Positions 44,316-54,093 are shown, numbered from the stretch's first letter. The stretch is 64,000 bases of DNA from Bacilli bacterium (GCA_035326105.1 DAOKYO010000002.1:1-64000); one strand, 5' to 3'. The notes: a model not told the origin generated them from the sequence alone. A program made the numbers and translations.

Positions 44316-45257
44316 ATGCAAAGCAATAAAACCCGAATTTTATATCTAGGAACCCCCGAAATTAGCGCTCATGTTTTACGGGGATTGATTTTGGCCGGTT
44401 ATAATATTGTTGGGGTGGTCGCTCAACCGGATAAACCGATTGGTCGGGGAAAGAAAATTGAACTTGTGCCGACAAAAGTTGTGGCAGAAGAGTTTGGCAT
44501 ACCGGTTTTTCAACCATTAAAAATTCGTCTTGATTACGAATTTGTTAAGAATTTGCATCCGGATCTTATTCTTTGCTTTGCCTATGGTCAAATCATTCCC
44601 CAGCAACTGCTTGATATTCCCCCGTTAGGGGCGATAAATCTTCACGGTTCATTACTGCCGAAGTATCGGGGGGCGGCTCCGATGCAATATGCTTTAATCA
44701 ATGGTGAAAAAGAAACGGGAATAACGCTCATGGAGATGATTGATAAGATGGATGCCGGCGCCATGTTCGGCAAAATAGTCGTCCCGATAAGTCCAGAAGA
44801 TAACTATTCGTCGCTTTCGCAAAAAATGGCTTTAGCCGCGCTTAAATTGGCCCTTGATAAGCTACCTTTGTATATCGCCGGCAAATTAGTCAAAGAGGAA
44901 CAAGACGATCGACTGGTTACCTATGCGGGACTGATAAAGAAAGAGCAAGAGCACCTGGATCTTTCTTTGCCTAAAGCAAAGATTATCGGCTGGATTCGCG
45001 CTTTAAGTGCGGAACCTGGAGCTTACCTATATCGTGATGATAATCAGATGATAAAAATATTTGAGGCGGAAGACTATAGCGAAGCCATAGAAGCTTTACC
45101 GGGAACAATTGTTTCCGCTGATAAAAATGGCGTTATTCTTCAACTGGCGGATGGTCAGATTAATCTTTTGAAACTGCAAAAACCGGGAAAGAAAATTGTC
45201 GGTTTTCGGGATTTCGTAAATGGTGAACCTCAATTCAAAGGAACAGTTTTAAAATAG
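44316..45257 (+). CDS. fmt: Methionyl-tRNA formyltransferase
   Basis: Formylates initiator tRNA using 10-formyltetrahydrofolate. ILYLGTPEISAHVLRGLI, the catalytic block INLHGSLLPKYRGAAPMQYAL with Asn/His, and the Asp in MIDKMDAGAMFG. 313 residues is standard. TATAAT at 44284-44289 and GTGAGG upstream. deformylase (def) usually precedes fmt but is not here; the next gene starts 1 bp after its stop. Confidence 0.95.
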   Translation: MQSNKTRILYLGTPEISAHVLRGLILAGYNIVGVVAQPDKPIGRGKKIELVPTKVVAEEFGIPVFQPLKIRLDYEFVKNLHPDLILCFAYGQIIPQQLLDIPPLGAINLHGSLLPKYRGAAPMQYALINGEKETGITLMEMIDKMDAGAMFGKIVVPISPEDNYSSLSQKMALAALKLALDKLPLYIAGKLVKEEQDDRLVTYAGLIKKEQEHLDLSLPKAKIIGWIRALSAEPGAYLYRDDNQMIKIFEAEDYSEAIEALPGTIVSADKNGVILQLADGQINLLKLQKPGKKIVGFRDFVNGEPQFKGTVLK

Positions 45258-45258
45258 A

Positions 45259-47613
45259 ATGAAGAAAGAATTGACGCTGTCGGTCCATCAGTTGGTTGAT
45301 TTTTTGCTACGTAGCGGCAGTATTGATACGCGGGTTTTTAATAAGGCCTCCATGAGCGAGGGAGTTCGTCTCCATGCCTTTTACCAGAGCCGTCAGGGCA
45401 ATGAGTATTTATCTGAATATTTTTTACGGGAAACATTTCTTGTTGATGAATATAATCTTACCTTAGAGGGAAGAGCGGATGGCATCATTGTTACCGACGA
45501 TGAGTATATTATCGATGAGATAAAATCGACTGTAGTTGACATTGATGAGTTCCATCGCGAAAATGAGAAATGGCATCTAGGTCAGGCCCAATGTTATGCC
45601 TTGATGCTTGCTCACGAGCGGAAAATCGATCGGGTAAAAATACGGCTAACCTACATACACCAGACTACCGATGAGCAGAAAATTAAGGAATATAGTTTTT
45701 CGACTCATGATTTGGAAGACTTTGTCGCGACATTGATTAGTCGCTATTTGAATTTCTACAACACGGTTTATCGTCATGAGATAAGTCGTAATGCCAGCAT
45801 GCAAAATTTTCATTTCCCCTTTTCATCATTTCGAAAAGGACAGAAAAAACTTGCCCAATATACCTACGCGATGACTGCCCAGGGAGGAGTGCTTTATGCC
45901 GAAGCACCAACGGGAATCGGTAAAACAATGTCTACCCTATATCCGGCGATATCCGCATTTGCTCGCGAAAAAATAAACAAGATATTTTATTTAACAGCCA
46001 AGACAAGTGGCCAGGATTCTGCTCATGGGGCAATGGAGATACTTAAAAAAAGCGGTGCGGATGTTTTCCCAATTGTCATAACCGCCAAGGACCGCATATG
46101 TTTTAACCCCGGAAAGGGATGCAATCCAGATGAATGTCCTTACGCCCGCAACTACTACAATAAAATTCAAGATGCCCTTTTAAATGCTCTTTTGCACGAA
46201 GATGATTTTTCAAAGGAAACAATTATAAAATTGGCGTTAGAAAATGAAATTTGTCCTTTTGAGTTTCAGCTTGATTTATCCCTATTTTGTGACGTCATCA
46301 TTTGCGACTACAACTATTTGTTTGATCCACTCGTCTATTTAAGAAGATACTTTGAGACCGGAGGTAGTTCCTATTTTGCATTGATTGACGAAGCCCATAA
46401 TTTAATTGAGCGAGTACGCGATATGTATAGTTCGGAATTAAGCCTGGAGCAGTTTATCAGTATGCAAAAACACTTGCGAAAACTCGCTCATCCGCACATT
46501 AAAACGGCACTTCGCCGACTTATAAAAAACCTGCGTGATCTAAATGGTTTAATTGCCGATAATGATTCACCGACAGTTATCGATACGATTCCAAGCCCTC
46601 TACTAAACAATTTAAATTTGTTTCTGTTGGCGGGTCAAGATGTAATGAAAAATCATGTTCAGTTTGCCGATGAACCTTTCAAGGAATTGTTTTTTAATGT
46701 CAATCGCTTTATGAAAATTTGGGATTACTACTCAAGTGAATTTCGTCTATTCATCTATAAACAAGGGAAAAGTAATTTAATTCTTAAAAACTACAACTTA
46801 AATCCAAGCAACTTAATTAGAAATTGTCTTGGAAATGTTTTTGGCTCGGTAATCTTTTCAGCTACTCTTTCACCGATTGATTACTATGTTAATCTGCTTG
46901 GAGGAAGCAAAGATTCCCCTCGTTTAATTTTGCCTAATCCCTTTCCACGTAAAAATCGGCGATTATTAATTGCTCCCGATGTTCGGACTACATATCGCAA
47001 AAGGGATACTAGTTATGGATTGATTGCCGACTATATTCAAGCTTTATACTCAAAGCAAATTGGTAATTACATCTGTTTTTTTCCTTCTTATGAATACTTA
47101 AATAACGTAAAACCTTTTTTGGATGATCTCAAGGAGAAAGACGATTTTATTTTAATGGCCCAGGATAAGGAAATGAGCCGTGACGAGCAGGAAGTTTTTC
47201 TTTCAAAATTTGTTCCTAAACCACAAAAAACACGCATCGGACTTGCCGTTTTAGGCGGGGCATTTAGTGAGGGTATCGATCTCGTCGATGACCGCTTAAT
47301 TGGAGTTGTAATCGTGGGTGTTGGCTTGCCCCAGATTTCTTTTGAACGGAATCTAATTAGAAAATTCTATGACGAAAAAGAAATCTCTGGCTTTGAATAT
47401 AGTTATGTTAATCCGGGTATGAATCGGGTTATGCAGGCCGTTGGTCGCCTTATCAGAAGTGAAAATGATCGCGGGATCGCCTTGCTTTTGGATGAGCGTT
47501 ATCTCCAAGAGCGATATCGGCACCTGTTTAAAACCGAATGGGATGACTATGAAGTCGTTACTAGCCCCGACGATGTTAAGAATATTTGTGCGGATTTTTG
47601 GAAAATAGATTAA
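45259..47613 (+). CDS. XPD/DinG-like iron-sulfur helicase with N-terminal PD-(D/E)XK nuclease
   Basis: DNA repair helicase of 784 residues. Residues about 1-170 look like a PD-(D/E)XK (Cas4/RecB-like) nuclease: GRADGIIVTDDEYIIDEIKST has the Asp and the ExK. The helicase core has Walker A EAPTGIGKTMST and DEAH box LIDEAHNLIE. Four cysteines between them (ICFNPGKGC, DECPYA, NEICPF) match the 4Fe-4S site of XPD/DinG. The C-terminal motif VI region is MQAVGRLIRSENDRG. No CRISPR genes are nearby. It is adjacent to fmt (1 bp apart) but functionally distinct. Start ATG 45259 has no strong ribosome binding site. Confidence 0.85.
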   Translation: MKKELTLSVHQLVDFLLRSGSIDTRVFNKASMSEGVRLHAFYQSRQGNEYLSEYFLRETFLVDEYNLTLEGRADGIIVTDDEYIIDEIKSTVVDIDEFHRENEKWHLGQAQCYALMLAHERKIDRVKIRLTYIHQTTDEQKIKEYSFSTHDLEDFVATLISRYLNFYNTVYRHEISRNASMQNFHFPFSSFRKGQKKLAQYTYAMTAQGGVLYAEAPTGIGKTMSTLYPAISAFAREKINKIFYLTAKTSGQDSAHGAMEILKKSGADVFPIVITAKDRICFNPGKGCNPDECPYARNYYNKIQDALLNALLHEDDFSKETIIKLALENEICPFEFQLDLSLFCDVIICDYNYLFDPLVYLRRYFETGGSSYFALIDEAHNLIERVRDMYSSELSLEQFISMQKHLRKLAHPHIKTALRRLIKNLRDLNGLIADNDSPTVIDTIPSPLLNNLNLFLLAGQDVMKNHVQFADEPFKELFFNVNRFMKIWDYYSSEFRLFIYKQGKSNLILKNYNLNPSNLIRNCLGNVFGSVIFSATLSPIDYYVNLLGGSKDSPRLILPNPFPRKNRRLLIAPDVRTTYRKRDTSYGLIADYIQALYSKQIGNYICFFPSYEYLNNVKPFLDDLKEKDDFILMAQDKEMSRDEQEVFLSKFVPKPQKTRIGLAVLGGAFSEGIDLVDDRLIGVVIVGVGLPQISFERNLIRKFYDEKEISGFEYSYVNPGMNRVMQAVGRLIRSENDRGIALLLDERYLQERYRHLFKTEWDDYEVVTSPDDVKNICADFWKID

Positions 47614-47667
47614 CGAATTTAGTGCAAATTTGGTATAATTTACCAGCCAATAGTTAGGAGCGCTTTG

Positions 47668-49479
47668 ATGAATTTTGATAACCAACACATTCGAAACTTT
47701 TCAATAATTGCCCACATTGATCACGGAAAGTCAACTTTGGCTGATCGGCTCATTGAAATGACCGGTACCGTTGAAAAACGACTGATGAAAGAGCAAATAT
47801 TGGACAATATGGATCTTGAGCGTGAACGGGGCATTACCATTAAGTTAAATGCGGTAAGCCTTATTTACCATGCGCAAAATGGCGAGGATTATCTTTTCAA
47901 TCTCATTGATACTCCTGGGCATGTTGATTTTACTTATGAAGTATCGCGTTCGCTTGCTGCCTGTGAAGGCGCCATTTTGGTCGTCGATGCCACGCAGGGA
48001 GTTGAAGCTCAAACTTTAGCTAATGTGTATTTGGCCATCGATAACGATCTGGCGATTTTACCAGTAATTAACAAGATAGATTTGCCCAGTGCAAATGTCG
48101 ATTTGGCGCGGGATGAAATTGAAAAAAGAATCGGACTGGACGGTAGTGAGGCTATTCCTATTTCGGCAAAGACAGGATTGAATGTCGAGCAAGTTTTGGA
48201 AGCTATCGTTACGCAGATTCCTTGTCCGAATGGTAATAAAGCCAAGCCCCTCCAAGCCTTGATTTTTGATAGTTACTATGACTCATATCGAGGCGTGGTG
48301 GTATTAGTTAGAATTAAGGAAGGTATGGTAAAAGTTGGCGATCAAATTCAATTGATGTCCAATGAAAAAGAATATTTGGTAACGGAAGTTGGCTATCGGG
48401 CGCCAAGTGAAATAAGGCAAGATGAACTATACGCTGGCGAAGTAGGATATATCTGCGCGCAAATTAAGGATATTCACGATATTCATACCGGTGATACCAT
48501 TACTTTGGCTAATAACAAAGCCAGTGTAGCCTTACCGGGATATCGGGAGATTAATCCGATGGTATATTGCGGACTTTATCCCGTCGATAGTAAAAATTAT
48601 GCGGATTTAAAAGATGCTCTTGAGAAACTGAGTCTTAACGATTCAAGTCTCCGTTATGAGCCGGAAGCGTCCCAAGCTCTTGGTTTTGGTTTTCGCTGCG
48701 GTTTCCTTGGATTACTGCATATGGACGTTATTCAAGAACGGCTGGAACGGGAATATGGTTTAAATCTGATTTTAACCGCTCCCAGTGTCATTTATCACAT
48801 CAATCTAAGTGACGGCACGCAAATTCGCTTGGATAATCCTTTTGATTATCCCGATCCTACGACCATTAAGTCAATTGAAGAACCGTTTGTCGAAGCGGAA
48901 ATAATGACTCCCAAAGACTACGTCGGGCCGATTATGGAACTCTGCCAAGAACGGAGAGGAACCTATCTGAATCTCGATTACTTTGATGAAACACGGATGA
49001 TATTGCATTATGAACTGCCGCTCAGTGAGATTATTTATAATTTCTTTGATAAACTTAAAAGCTATTCGAAAGGATATGCTAGTTTCGATTACCATCTTGC
49101 TGGCTACCATGCCGCCAATCTGGTCAAAATGGACATATTGCTGAACGGCGAAATTGTCGATGCTCTTTCGGTGGTCGTATATAAGCCGGATGCTTACCGG
49201 CGGGGATTAGCGATAGTTAGCAAGTTGAAGGACATTATTCCTCGGCAGTTATTTGAGGTTCCAATCCAAGCTGCCATCAACAATAAAATTATTGCTCGGG
49301 CGGATGTTAAGGCGGTGCGGAAGGATGTTTTGGCCAAATGTTATGGGGGTGACATCAGCCGCAAAAAGAAGTTGCTTGAAAAGCAAAAAGCCGGCAAAAA
49401 GCGCATGAAAGCGGTCGGTTCAGTTGAGCTTCCTCAAGAGGCGTTTATGAGTGTTCTTTCCCTCGACGATGAAAAATAA
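47668..49479 (+). CDS. lepA: Elongation factor 4 (LepA)
   Basis: Ribosome-binding GTPase of translation quality control or 30S assembly. G1 AHIDHGKSTLADRL, G3 DTPGHVDF, G4 NKIDLPSA; the unique C-terminal domain ends CYGGDISRKKKLLEKQKAGKKRMK. 603 residues. ATG 47668 has TAGGAG; a TTG at 47665 directly before is less likely. lepA often neighbours hemW and hrcA in Bacillota, as here. Confidence 0.97.
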   Translation: MNFDNQHIRNFSIIAHIDHGKSTLADRLIEMTGTVEKRLMKEQILDNMDLERERGITIKLNAVSLIYHAQNGEDYLFNLIDTPGHVDFTYEVSRSLAACEGAILVVDATQGVEAQTLANVYLAIDNDLAILPVINKIDLPSANVDLARDEIEKRIGLDGSEAIPISAKTGLNVEQVLEAIVTQIPCPNGNKAKPLQALIFDSYYDSYRGVVVLVRIKEGMVKVGDQIQLMSNEKEYLVTEVGYRAPSEIRQDELYAGEVGYICAQIKDIHDIHTGDTITLANNKASVALPGYREINPMVYCGLYPVDSKNYADLKDALEKLSLNDSSLRYEPEASQALGFGFRCGFLGLLHMDVIQERLEREYGLNLILTAPSVIYHINLSDGTQIRLDNPFDYPDPTTIKSIEEPFVEAEIMTPKDYVGPIMELCQERRGTYLNLDYFDETRMILHYELPLSEIIYNFFDKLKSYSKGYASFDYHLAGYHAANLVKMDILLNGEIVDALSVVVYKPDAYRRGLAIVSKLKDIIPRQLFEVPIQAAINNKIIARADVKAVRKDVLAKCYGGDISRKKKLLEKQKAGKKRMKAVGSVELPQEAFMSVLSLDDEK

Positions 49480-49547
49480 CTAACAAATTACGGTTCCAAT
49501 TTATTTTTTGAGTTTCATTTGTTAAGATAAATAAGAGGTTATGGCTC

Positions 49548-50987
49548 ATGGACAATGATAAAATGGCGAGCCATTTCACCGATGAGATTTACGCTAGTAA
49601 AAGTGAAGTTCAACGTGAACTTAATACAACTCTTGTCGATGGAGTGTGGGAAAAAATAATAAACTATCGGGCTCCATATACGCATGAGCTCCCTTTACGT
49701 ATGGTTACAAGAGAGCCGATAAAAGTAGTTTTAACGCCTCGTCTTGTTGACGATATGAATCGTATCACTTTGCGTTTAACTTCCCTTGCGCGCAGAACAT
49801 CGCGTTTGGGGCGCTCCATTGAAGCATATTCCCGTTTTCGGCAGATGGCTAAAGTCGATATTTTATCTCAAGTTGCCATGGCTTATGGATTAAAAACGGA
49901 TGTCAACCTCCTATACTTAATAGCGGAAAACAATATATCGACGCTTAAAAGTGAAGATTTAATTCTTTTACGCTACAACTCGGTTATTGATGAAATTCAG
50001 AAACAAGGCTCCCTTTTACCATCGGCCTCTTTCTTTGCTAATTTATTTTTTATTTTAGATGGCAGTCAACCCAGTTCGACTTTTTATCGAAAAGATGAAA
50101 TTGCCGATTCACGGGAGCAAGCCCAAGTTAATCGCATCTATATTCACGCGCCGACAACGAGAATTGAGGATATGATGGAGGGCCTTTTTGCCCTTTTATC
50201 CGATGGTTCGCAACCGGTGATGATCAAACTGGCGACGGCAATTTTTTATTCGTCCTATATTGCGCCTTTTTCCTATCATTCTGAAATAATGGCGGTTATT
50301 TTAGGAAAAATGGTTTTAGCCAGTGAAGAATTTGATGATATCGCGAGCCTCATTAATCTCGAAAAGGTTTTTGGTGCTTATAAAGCCAAATTTGAAGAGG
50401 CTTCTTTACAGACAAAGAAAAATGGCGATTTGACTTATGTAATTTCTTTGCTAAATCCGATTTTCGATGAAATTATCGCTTCATTATCGACATTCATTTT
50501 AAAAGATGAACGGCAAATGGTGGCTGATGAAAGTTATGCAGTTGACGAATTATCTATAGAAGTGCATAATCAAGCGCGGGATGATGTTGCCTTGCCTTCG
50601 CAAGACCAGGCATCTATTCTTCCCCGTGAGCGGTTTATTAATCGGGACGACATTAATTTTACCGAGCGACTTACCGAGCATAGCGGAATAGAAAATGATG
50701 TTCGACTGGCTCTGGAGCACCTGCCGGTCGGCCTCGATGAAAGTGATGCGCAAAAACTTGAGCAACATCTGTTGGAACTCGATCCCAATTTGAAACGCGG
50801 TGAGGCTTCCTTCTATGCTCGTCATTGCACGATAGGAAAGTTTTATACGATTGCTCAGTATAAGCGGCTTCTAAAATGCGCTTATGAGACGGCCCGTACC
50901 GCGATGGATCATCTGGCGATGAACGGATACTATCGCAAGGAGCAATTAAAAAACAAGTTTATTTATACGCCGATTCCGCGGCGTTAA
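49548..50987 (+). CDS. Fic-like protein with degenerate active site
   Basis: 479-residue protein with no certain function. Residues about 200-262 match the layout of a Fic core: a helix EDMMEGLFALLSDGS, then LATAIFYSSYIAPFSYHSE where Fic proteins have HPFxDGNGR, then IMAVILGKMVLA. The catalytic His and the DGNGR are missing (IAPFSYHSE at 238-246). An upstream SIEAYSR (90-96) recalls the SSxIEG segment of Fic proteins. The C-terminal 60 residues look like a helix-turn-helix (KFYTIAQYKRLLKCAYETARTAMDHL). It lies between lepA and a small membrane protein and may be transcribed with hemW. The call rests on pattern similarity only. Confidence 0.45.
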   Translation: MDNDKMASHFTDEIYASKSEVQRELNTTLVDGVWEKIINYRAPYTHELPLRMVTREPIKVVLTPRLVDDMNRITLRLTSLARRTSRLGRSIEAYSRFRQMAKVDILSQVAMAYGLKTDVNLLYLIAENNISTLKSEDLILLRYNSVIDEIQKQGSLLPSASFFANLFFILDGSQPSSTFYRKDEIADSREQAQVNRIYIHAPTTRIEDMMEGLFALLSDGSQPVMIKLATAIFYSSYIAPFSYHSEIMAVILGKMVLASEEFDDIASLINLEKVFGAYKAKFEEASLQTKKNGDLTYVISLLNPIFDEIIASLSTFILKDERQMVADESYAVDELSIEVHNQARDDVALPSQDQASILPRERFINRDDINFTERLTEHSGIENDVRLALEHLPVGLDESDAQKLEQHLLELDPNLKRGEASFYARHCTIGKFYTIAQYKRLLKCAYETARTAMDHLAMNGYYRKEQLKNKFIYTPIPRR

Positions 50988-50997
50988 TGAGGTAATT

Positions 50998-51231
50998 ATG
51001 AATTATACAGTTTATTCCATTCTCGACAATTCGCTGTTTGTATTATTAATCCTGCTGCTATTCTTTGGATTGATTGCTCTTTTGGTCTATATTATCCGAA
51101 AAAAGGTTCCCGCCTTTCGGGATGATATCAAGCCGACTGATGAAGCGAAACAAGTTCAAGAAGAGCTCGATCGGGTTCTAGTCGAGTACAAGGAAGAAAA
51201 GAAAAAAGACGACAATAGTGACGAGGAATAA
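50998..51231 (+). CDS. Small single-helix membrane protein, unknown
   Basis: 77 residues: one transmembrane helix (LLILLLFFGLIALLVYII) then a charged cytoplasmic tail with a likely coiled coil (EEKKKDDNSDEE). It begins 10 bp after the Fic-like gene with TGAGGTAATT as ribosome binding site, and ends 6 bp before hemW. No recognised family. Confidence 0.6.
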   Translation: MNYTVYSILDNSLFVLLILLLFFGLIALLVYIIRKKVPAFRDDIKPTDEAKQVQEELDRVLVEYKEEKKKDDNSDEE

Positions 51232-51237
51232 ATAAAG

Positions 51238-52347
51238 ATGTCTAACTCAGCACATGCGTTATATGTGCATATTCCTTTTTGTGAACATATCTGTGGCTAC
51301 TGTGATTTTACAAAGATGATTTATAACTCTGCCTGGGTGGAGGATTATCTTTCGGCCCTAAAGCAAGAAATCGTCGCCCGGGCGATTAATCCGGGCGATA
51401 TTAGGACAGTTTATATTGGCGGTGGGACTCCGAGTGCGCTTAATTTGAAACAATTGGAGCGCCTTTTTGTTATTTTGGCCCCATATATGGCTTTTGCTGA
51501 TGAAAAGACAATTGAATTGAATGTTGAAAATACGGATTTGTCAAAATTGGAATTATTTAAAACGAAGGGGATTAATCGCCTTTCCGTCGGTGTCCAGTCT
51601 TTTGATGACAATGTTCTTAAAGCATGTGACCGAAAGCATACCGGAGAAGACGCATTAACGGCTTTAAAACTTATAAAAGATATCGGTTTTACAAATTTCA
51701 GTTTAGATTTGATCTATGGGTTACCCGAGCAAACGCCGGATTCTTTTTGGCGCGATTTACAAAAGGTGATTGCCCTGTCTCCCCCGCATGTTTCGCTTTA
51801 CTCACTGACGGTAAATCCGGGGACGTTATTTAGCTATCGCCAAGTGAAGGAAATAAGCGAGGATGATTCATTATCCTTTTACCGCCTTGCCACCTCTTTT
51901 TTGCGCGCAAATGGATATGAACGGTACGAAGTGAGTAATTTTGCTAAAGAGGGATACTATAGCCGGCACAATCTTGCTTATTGGCGTAATCAACATTATT
52001 ACGGGGTAGGGTTAGGCGCATCCGGTTACGTTGATAATAGCCGTTATCAAAACACGCGAAATTTTAAAAAGTATTTAAGCGGTGCATACTTGGACGAGGT
52101 AGAAATGATTACTTCAAAGGATGAAATTGAATACTATTTGCTAACTAATTTACGTCTACAAAAAGGCTTCTCGCTGGATGAATTTCAGCAGCTTTTTTGC
52201 TTTGATTTTCTGGAAAAATTTGCCAAGCCACTAGATAACTTAATAAGCAATAAGTTAGTAGTTATCGATGATAATCGTCTTTTTGCGACCGATGAGGGAA
52301 CGGAAAAGCTAAACTACGTATTATTGTCATTAATAACAATTTTATAG
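51238..52347 (+). CDS. hemW: HemW, radical SAM haem chaperone
   Basis: Radical SAM protein often mislabelled coproporphyrinogen III oxidase. The cluster motif is FCEHICGYCDF (Cys15, 19, 22), followed by GGGTPSAL and VGVQSFDDNVLKACDRKH, with NLIYGLPEQTPDSFW-type block. It lacks the N-terminal extension of HemN; 369 residues is HemW length. It commonly precedes hrcA in Bacillota, as here. No other haem genes are in the window, so a role in haem delivery is not shown. Confidence 0.9.
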   Translation: MSNSAHALYVHIPFCEHICGYCDFTKMIYNSAWVEDYLSALKQEIVARAINPGDIRTVYIGGGTPSALNLKQLERLFVILAPYMAFADEKTIELNVENTDLSKLELFKTKGINRLSVGVQSFDDNVLKACDRKHTGEDALTALKLIKDIGFTNFSLDLIYGLPEQTPDSFWRDLQKVIALSPPHVSLYSLTVNPGTLFSYRQVKEISEDDSLSFYRLATSFLRANGYERYEVSNFAKEGYYSRHNLAYWRNQHYYGVGLGASGYVDNSRYQNTRNFKKYLSGAYLDEVEMITSKDEIEYYLLTNLRLQKGFSLDEFQQLFCFDFLEKFAKPLDNLISNKLVVIDDNRLFATDEGTEKLNYVLLSLITIL

Positions 52348-52350
52348 TTT

Positions 52351-52377
52351 TTAGCACTTTGTTGTTGACAGTGCTAA
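52351..52377. promoter_or_regulatory. CIRCE element 1
   Basis: TTAGCACTT-N9-CAGTGCTAA; the consensus is TTAGCACTC-N9-GAGTGCTAA. One mismatch in each arm. It overlaps the -35 box of the hrcA promoter. Confidence 0.9.
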
Positions 52378-52392
52378 GTGAATGTTTATAAT
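52365..52392 (+). promoter_or_regulatory. Sigma-A promoter of the hrcA operon
   Basis: TTGACA (52365-52370), 16 bp, TATAAT (52387-52392): both hexamers match the consensus. It lies between two CIRCE operators. Confidence 0.9.
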
Positions 52393-52396
52393 ATAG

Positions 52397-52423
52397 TTAG
52401 CACTTTGAAAATGCGAGTGCTAA
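52397..52423. promoter_or_regulatory. CIRCE element 2
   Basis: TTAGCACTT-N9-GAGTGCTAA, one mismatch from consensus. It covers the expected transcription start and lies 13 bp before the hrcA start; it would be present in the mRNA leader. Confidence 0.93.
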
Positions 52424-52435
52424 AGGAGTGGAATT

Positions 52436-53461
52436 ATGGATCTTTCAAGACGTGAATTGATTCTGAAGTACATTGTTGAATACTTTATAAAAACTGCCAC
52501 TCCGGTTGGGAGTCAAACTCTGTTGGATGAGTATGATCTTTCCTATTCGTCAGCGACGATTCGCAATGAGATGAATATGCTAGAGAGCGATGGTTTTCTT
52601 GAGAAAACCCACACTTCTTCTGGACGGGTACCTTCTTCTAAGGGATATCGCTATTATGTCGATCACCTTCGCGGTCATTCGGTTGAGGAAAGCGTCAAAA
52701 TGCAGATTCAGACGGTGCTAGAGGAAAAAACGGCCACGGCGGAAGAAGTTATAAAATCAAGTTGCGAAATTTTGGCGCATATGACCAATTTAGCAAGCGT
52801 GGTTTTAGGGCCGAATGCCAGTGAAGAAAAACTGCTTTCAATTCAAATTATTCCGATTAATGCGAATACGGCTACCGCGATATTTGTTACTGACCAGGGG
52901 TATGTGGAGAATAAAACCTTCGTTATTCCTGAAAAAACTAATGTCGATGAAGTCAAAAAATGCCTTGTAATTCTCAATGATCGTTTAACCGGGACACCGA
53001 TTTCGGATGTTATCGATAAAATGGACAGTCTAAAGCCGATGGTGAGCGATTATGTGATTGAGCACACAGTAATATATCAGGCTTTTGCGGATGCGTTTTT
53101 GCGGTTCGCTCAAGATCGCTTATCAATGTATGGCAAATCATCGCTGCTTAATCAGCCGGAATACAAGAATGATGCCGACAAGTTAAAACGTCTAATCTCG
53201 TTACTTGACAATAAGAAACAACTGTCCGAACTCTTGTCTAGTAAAGATCAAGTCAGCGTTAAAATTGGCGATGCCGATGAGGACAAAGACATATCGGTTG
53301 TAACCGCTAAAGTTCGGATTCCTGGTCATCAGCCGGGAACGATAGCGGTCATGGGGCCAACTCGAATGGACTATGATCGAATAGTTTCGACCTTGGAGTA
53401 TGTTGTCAAAGAACTTGAAGATTATTTTGAAGATTTCGACAGTGAAAGTGAGGATGAGTGA
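52436..53461 (+). CDS. hrcA: Heat-inducible transcription repressor HrcA
   Basis: Represses class I heat-shock genes by binding CIRCE; GroEL activity tunes it. N-terminal winged helix (LSRRELILKYIVEYFIKTATPVGS and SYSSATIRNEMNMLE) and TSSGRVPSSKGYRYYVDHL, then a GAF-like domain, ending IVSTLEYVVKELEDYFEDF. 341 residues. AAAGGAG before ATG 52436. It is the first gene of the operon and overlaps grpE, so it is autoregulated by the two CIRCE sites. Confidence 0.97.
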   Translation: MDLSRRELILKYIVEYFIKTATPVGSQTLLDEYDLSYSSATIRNEMNMLESDGFLEKTHTSSGRVPSSKGYRYYVDHLRGHSVEESVKMQIQTVLEEKTATAEEVIKSSCEILAHMTNLASVVLGPNASEEKLLSIQIIPINANTATAIFVTDQGYVENKTFVIPEKTNVDEVKKCLVILNDRLTGTPISDVIDKMDSLKPMVSDYVIEHTVIYQAFADAFLRFAQDRLSMYGKSSLLNQPEYKNDADKLKRLISLLDNKKQLSELLSSKDQVSVKIGDADEDKDISVVTAKVRIPGHQPGTIAVMGPTRMDYDRIVSTLEYVVKELEDYFEDFDSESEDE

Positions 53462-54075
53462 CTGTGAAAGAGAAGCAAGACAAAAATTTGAATCCAAAGC
53501 AAGATGCGGAGGCCGCATCAAATCCGAAAGAAGAGAAAAAGCCGACATTCGAGGAACAAGTCGGGGAGTTGGAAAAGCAAATTGAAGAGTGGAAGAATAA
53601 GTACTATTTGGCTTTTGCCGATACCGAGAATCTTCGCAAGCAATATGAAAAAGACCAACGGGAGTTCATTAAGTATCGGGCGATGGGATTTGTCGACAAA
53701 CTTCTGCCGATACTCGACAATTTCCATATGGTTTTGGGTAAGGAAGTTGCCGATCCGGTTTTAAAGAATTATTTGACGGGCTTCCAATATATCTATCGGC
53801 AGATGGTCGAGGTTCTTGATTCGGAAGGAGTTAAGGAGATTGCGCCGAAAATTGGCGATCAATTTGATGAGCGTAAAATGCATGCAGTGGATACGGAAGA
53901 GCATGATGATCTCCCGCCCAATCAGGTGGTACACGTCTTTACAAATGGTTACATTTTGGTTGATCGGTTAGTTCGACCGGCTCAAGTTCGAGTTTCAAAA
54001 GAGAAGGTCGTTCAACCAACCGAACAAGCAGATGAAAATAAACAAGAAAAGAAAGAAGAGCAAAATCTTAATTAA
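53458..54075 (+). CDS. grpE: Nucleotide exchange factor GrpE
   Basis: Nucleotide release factor for DnaK. Long N-terminal coiled coil (EEQVGELEKQIEEWKNKYYLAFADTENL split across the helix) and the beta domain with HDDLPPNQVVHVFTNGYILVDRLVRPAQV, the family signature. 205 residues. Start GTG 53458 overlaps the hrcA stop; GTG 53464 is an alternative. The charged Lys/Glu tail (KQEKKEEQN) is variable in the family. Confidence 0.95.
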   Translation: MTVKEKQDKNLNPKQDAEAASNPKEEKKPTFEEQVGELEKQIEEWKNKYYLAFADTENLRKQYEKDQREFIKYRAMGFVDKLLPILDNFHMVLGKEVADPVLKNYLTGFQYIYRQMVEVLDSEGVKEIAPKIGDQFDERKMHAVDTEEHDDLPPNQVVHVFTNGYILVDRLVRPAQVRVSKEKVVQPTEQADENKQEKKEEQNLN

Positions 54076-54093
54076 AAAAGGAGATTATTTATT

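Noticed and set aside
45259..45770. Cas4-like domain as a sign of a CRISPR locus
   Set aside because: No repeats or cas genes nearby; the domain belongs to a helicase fusion.
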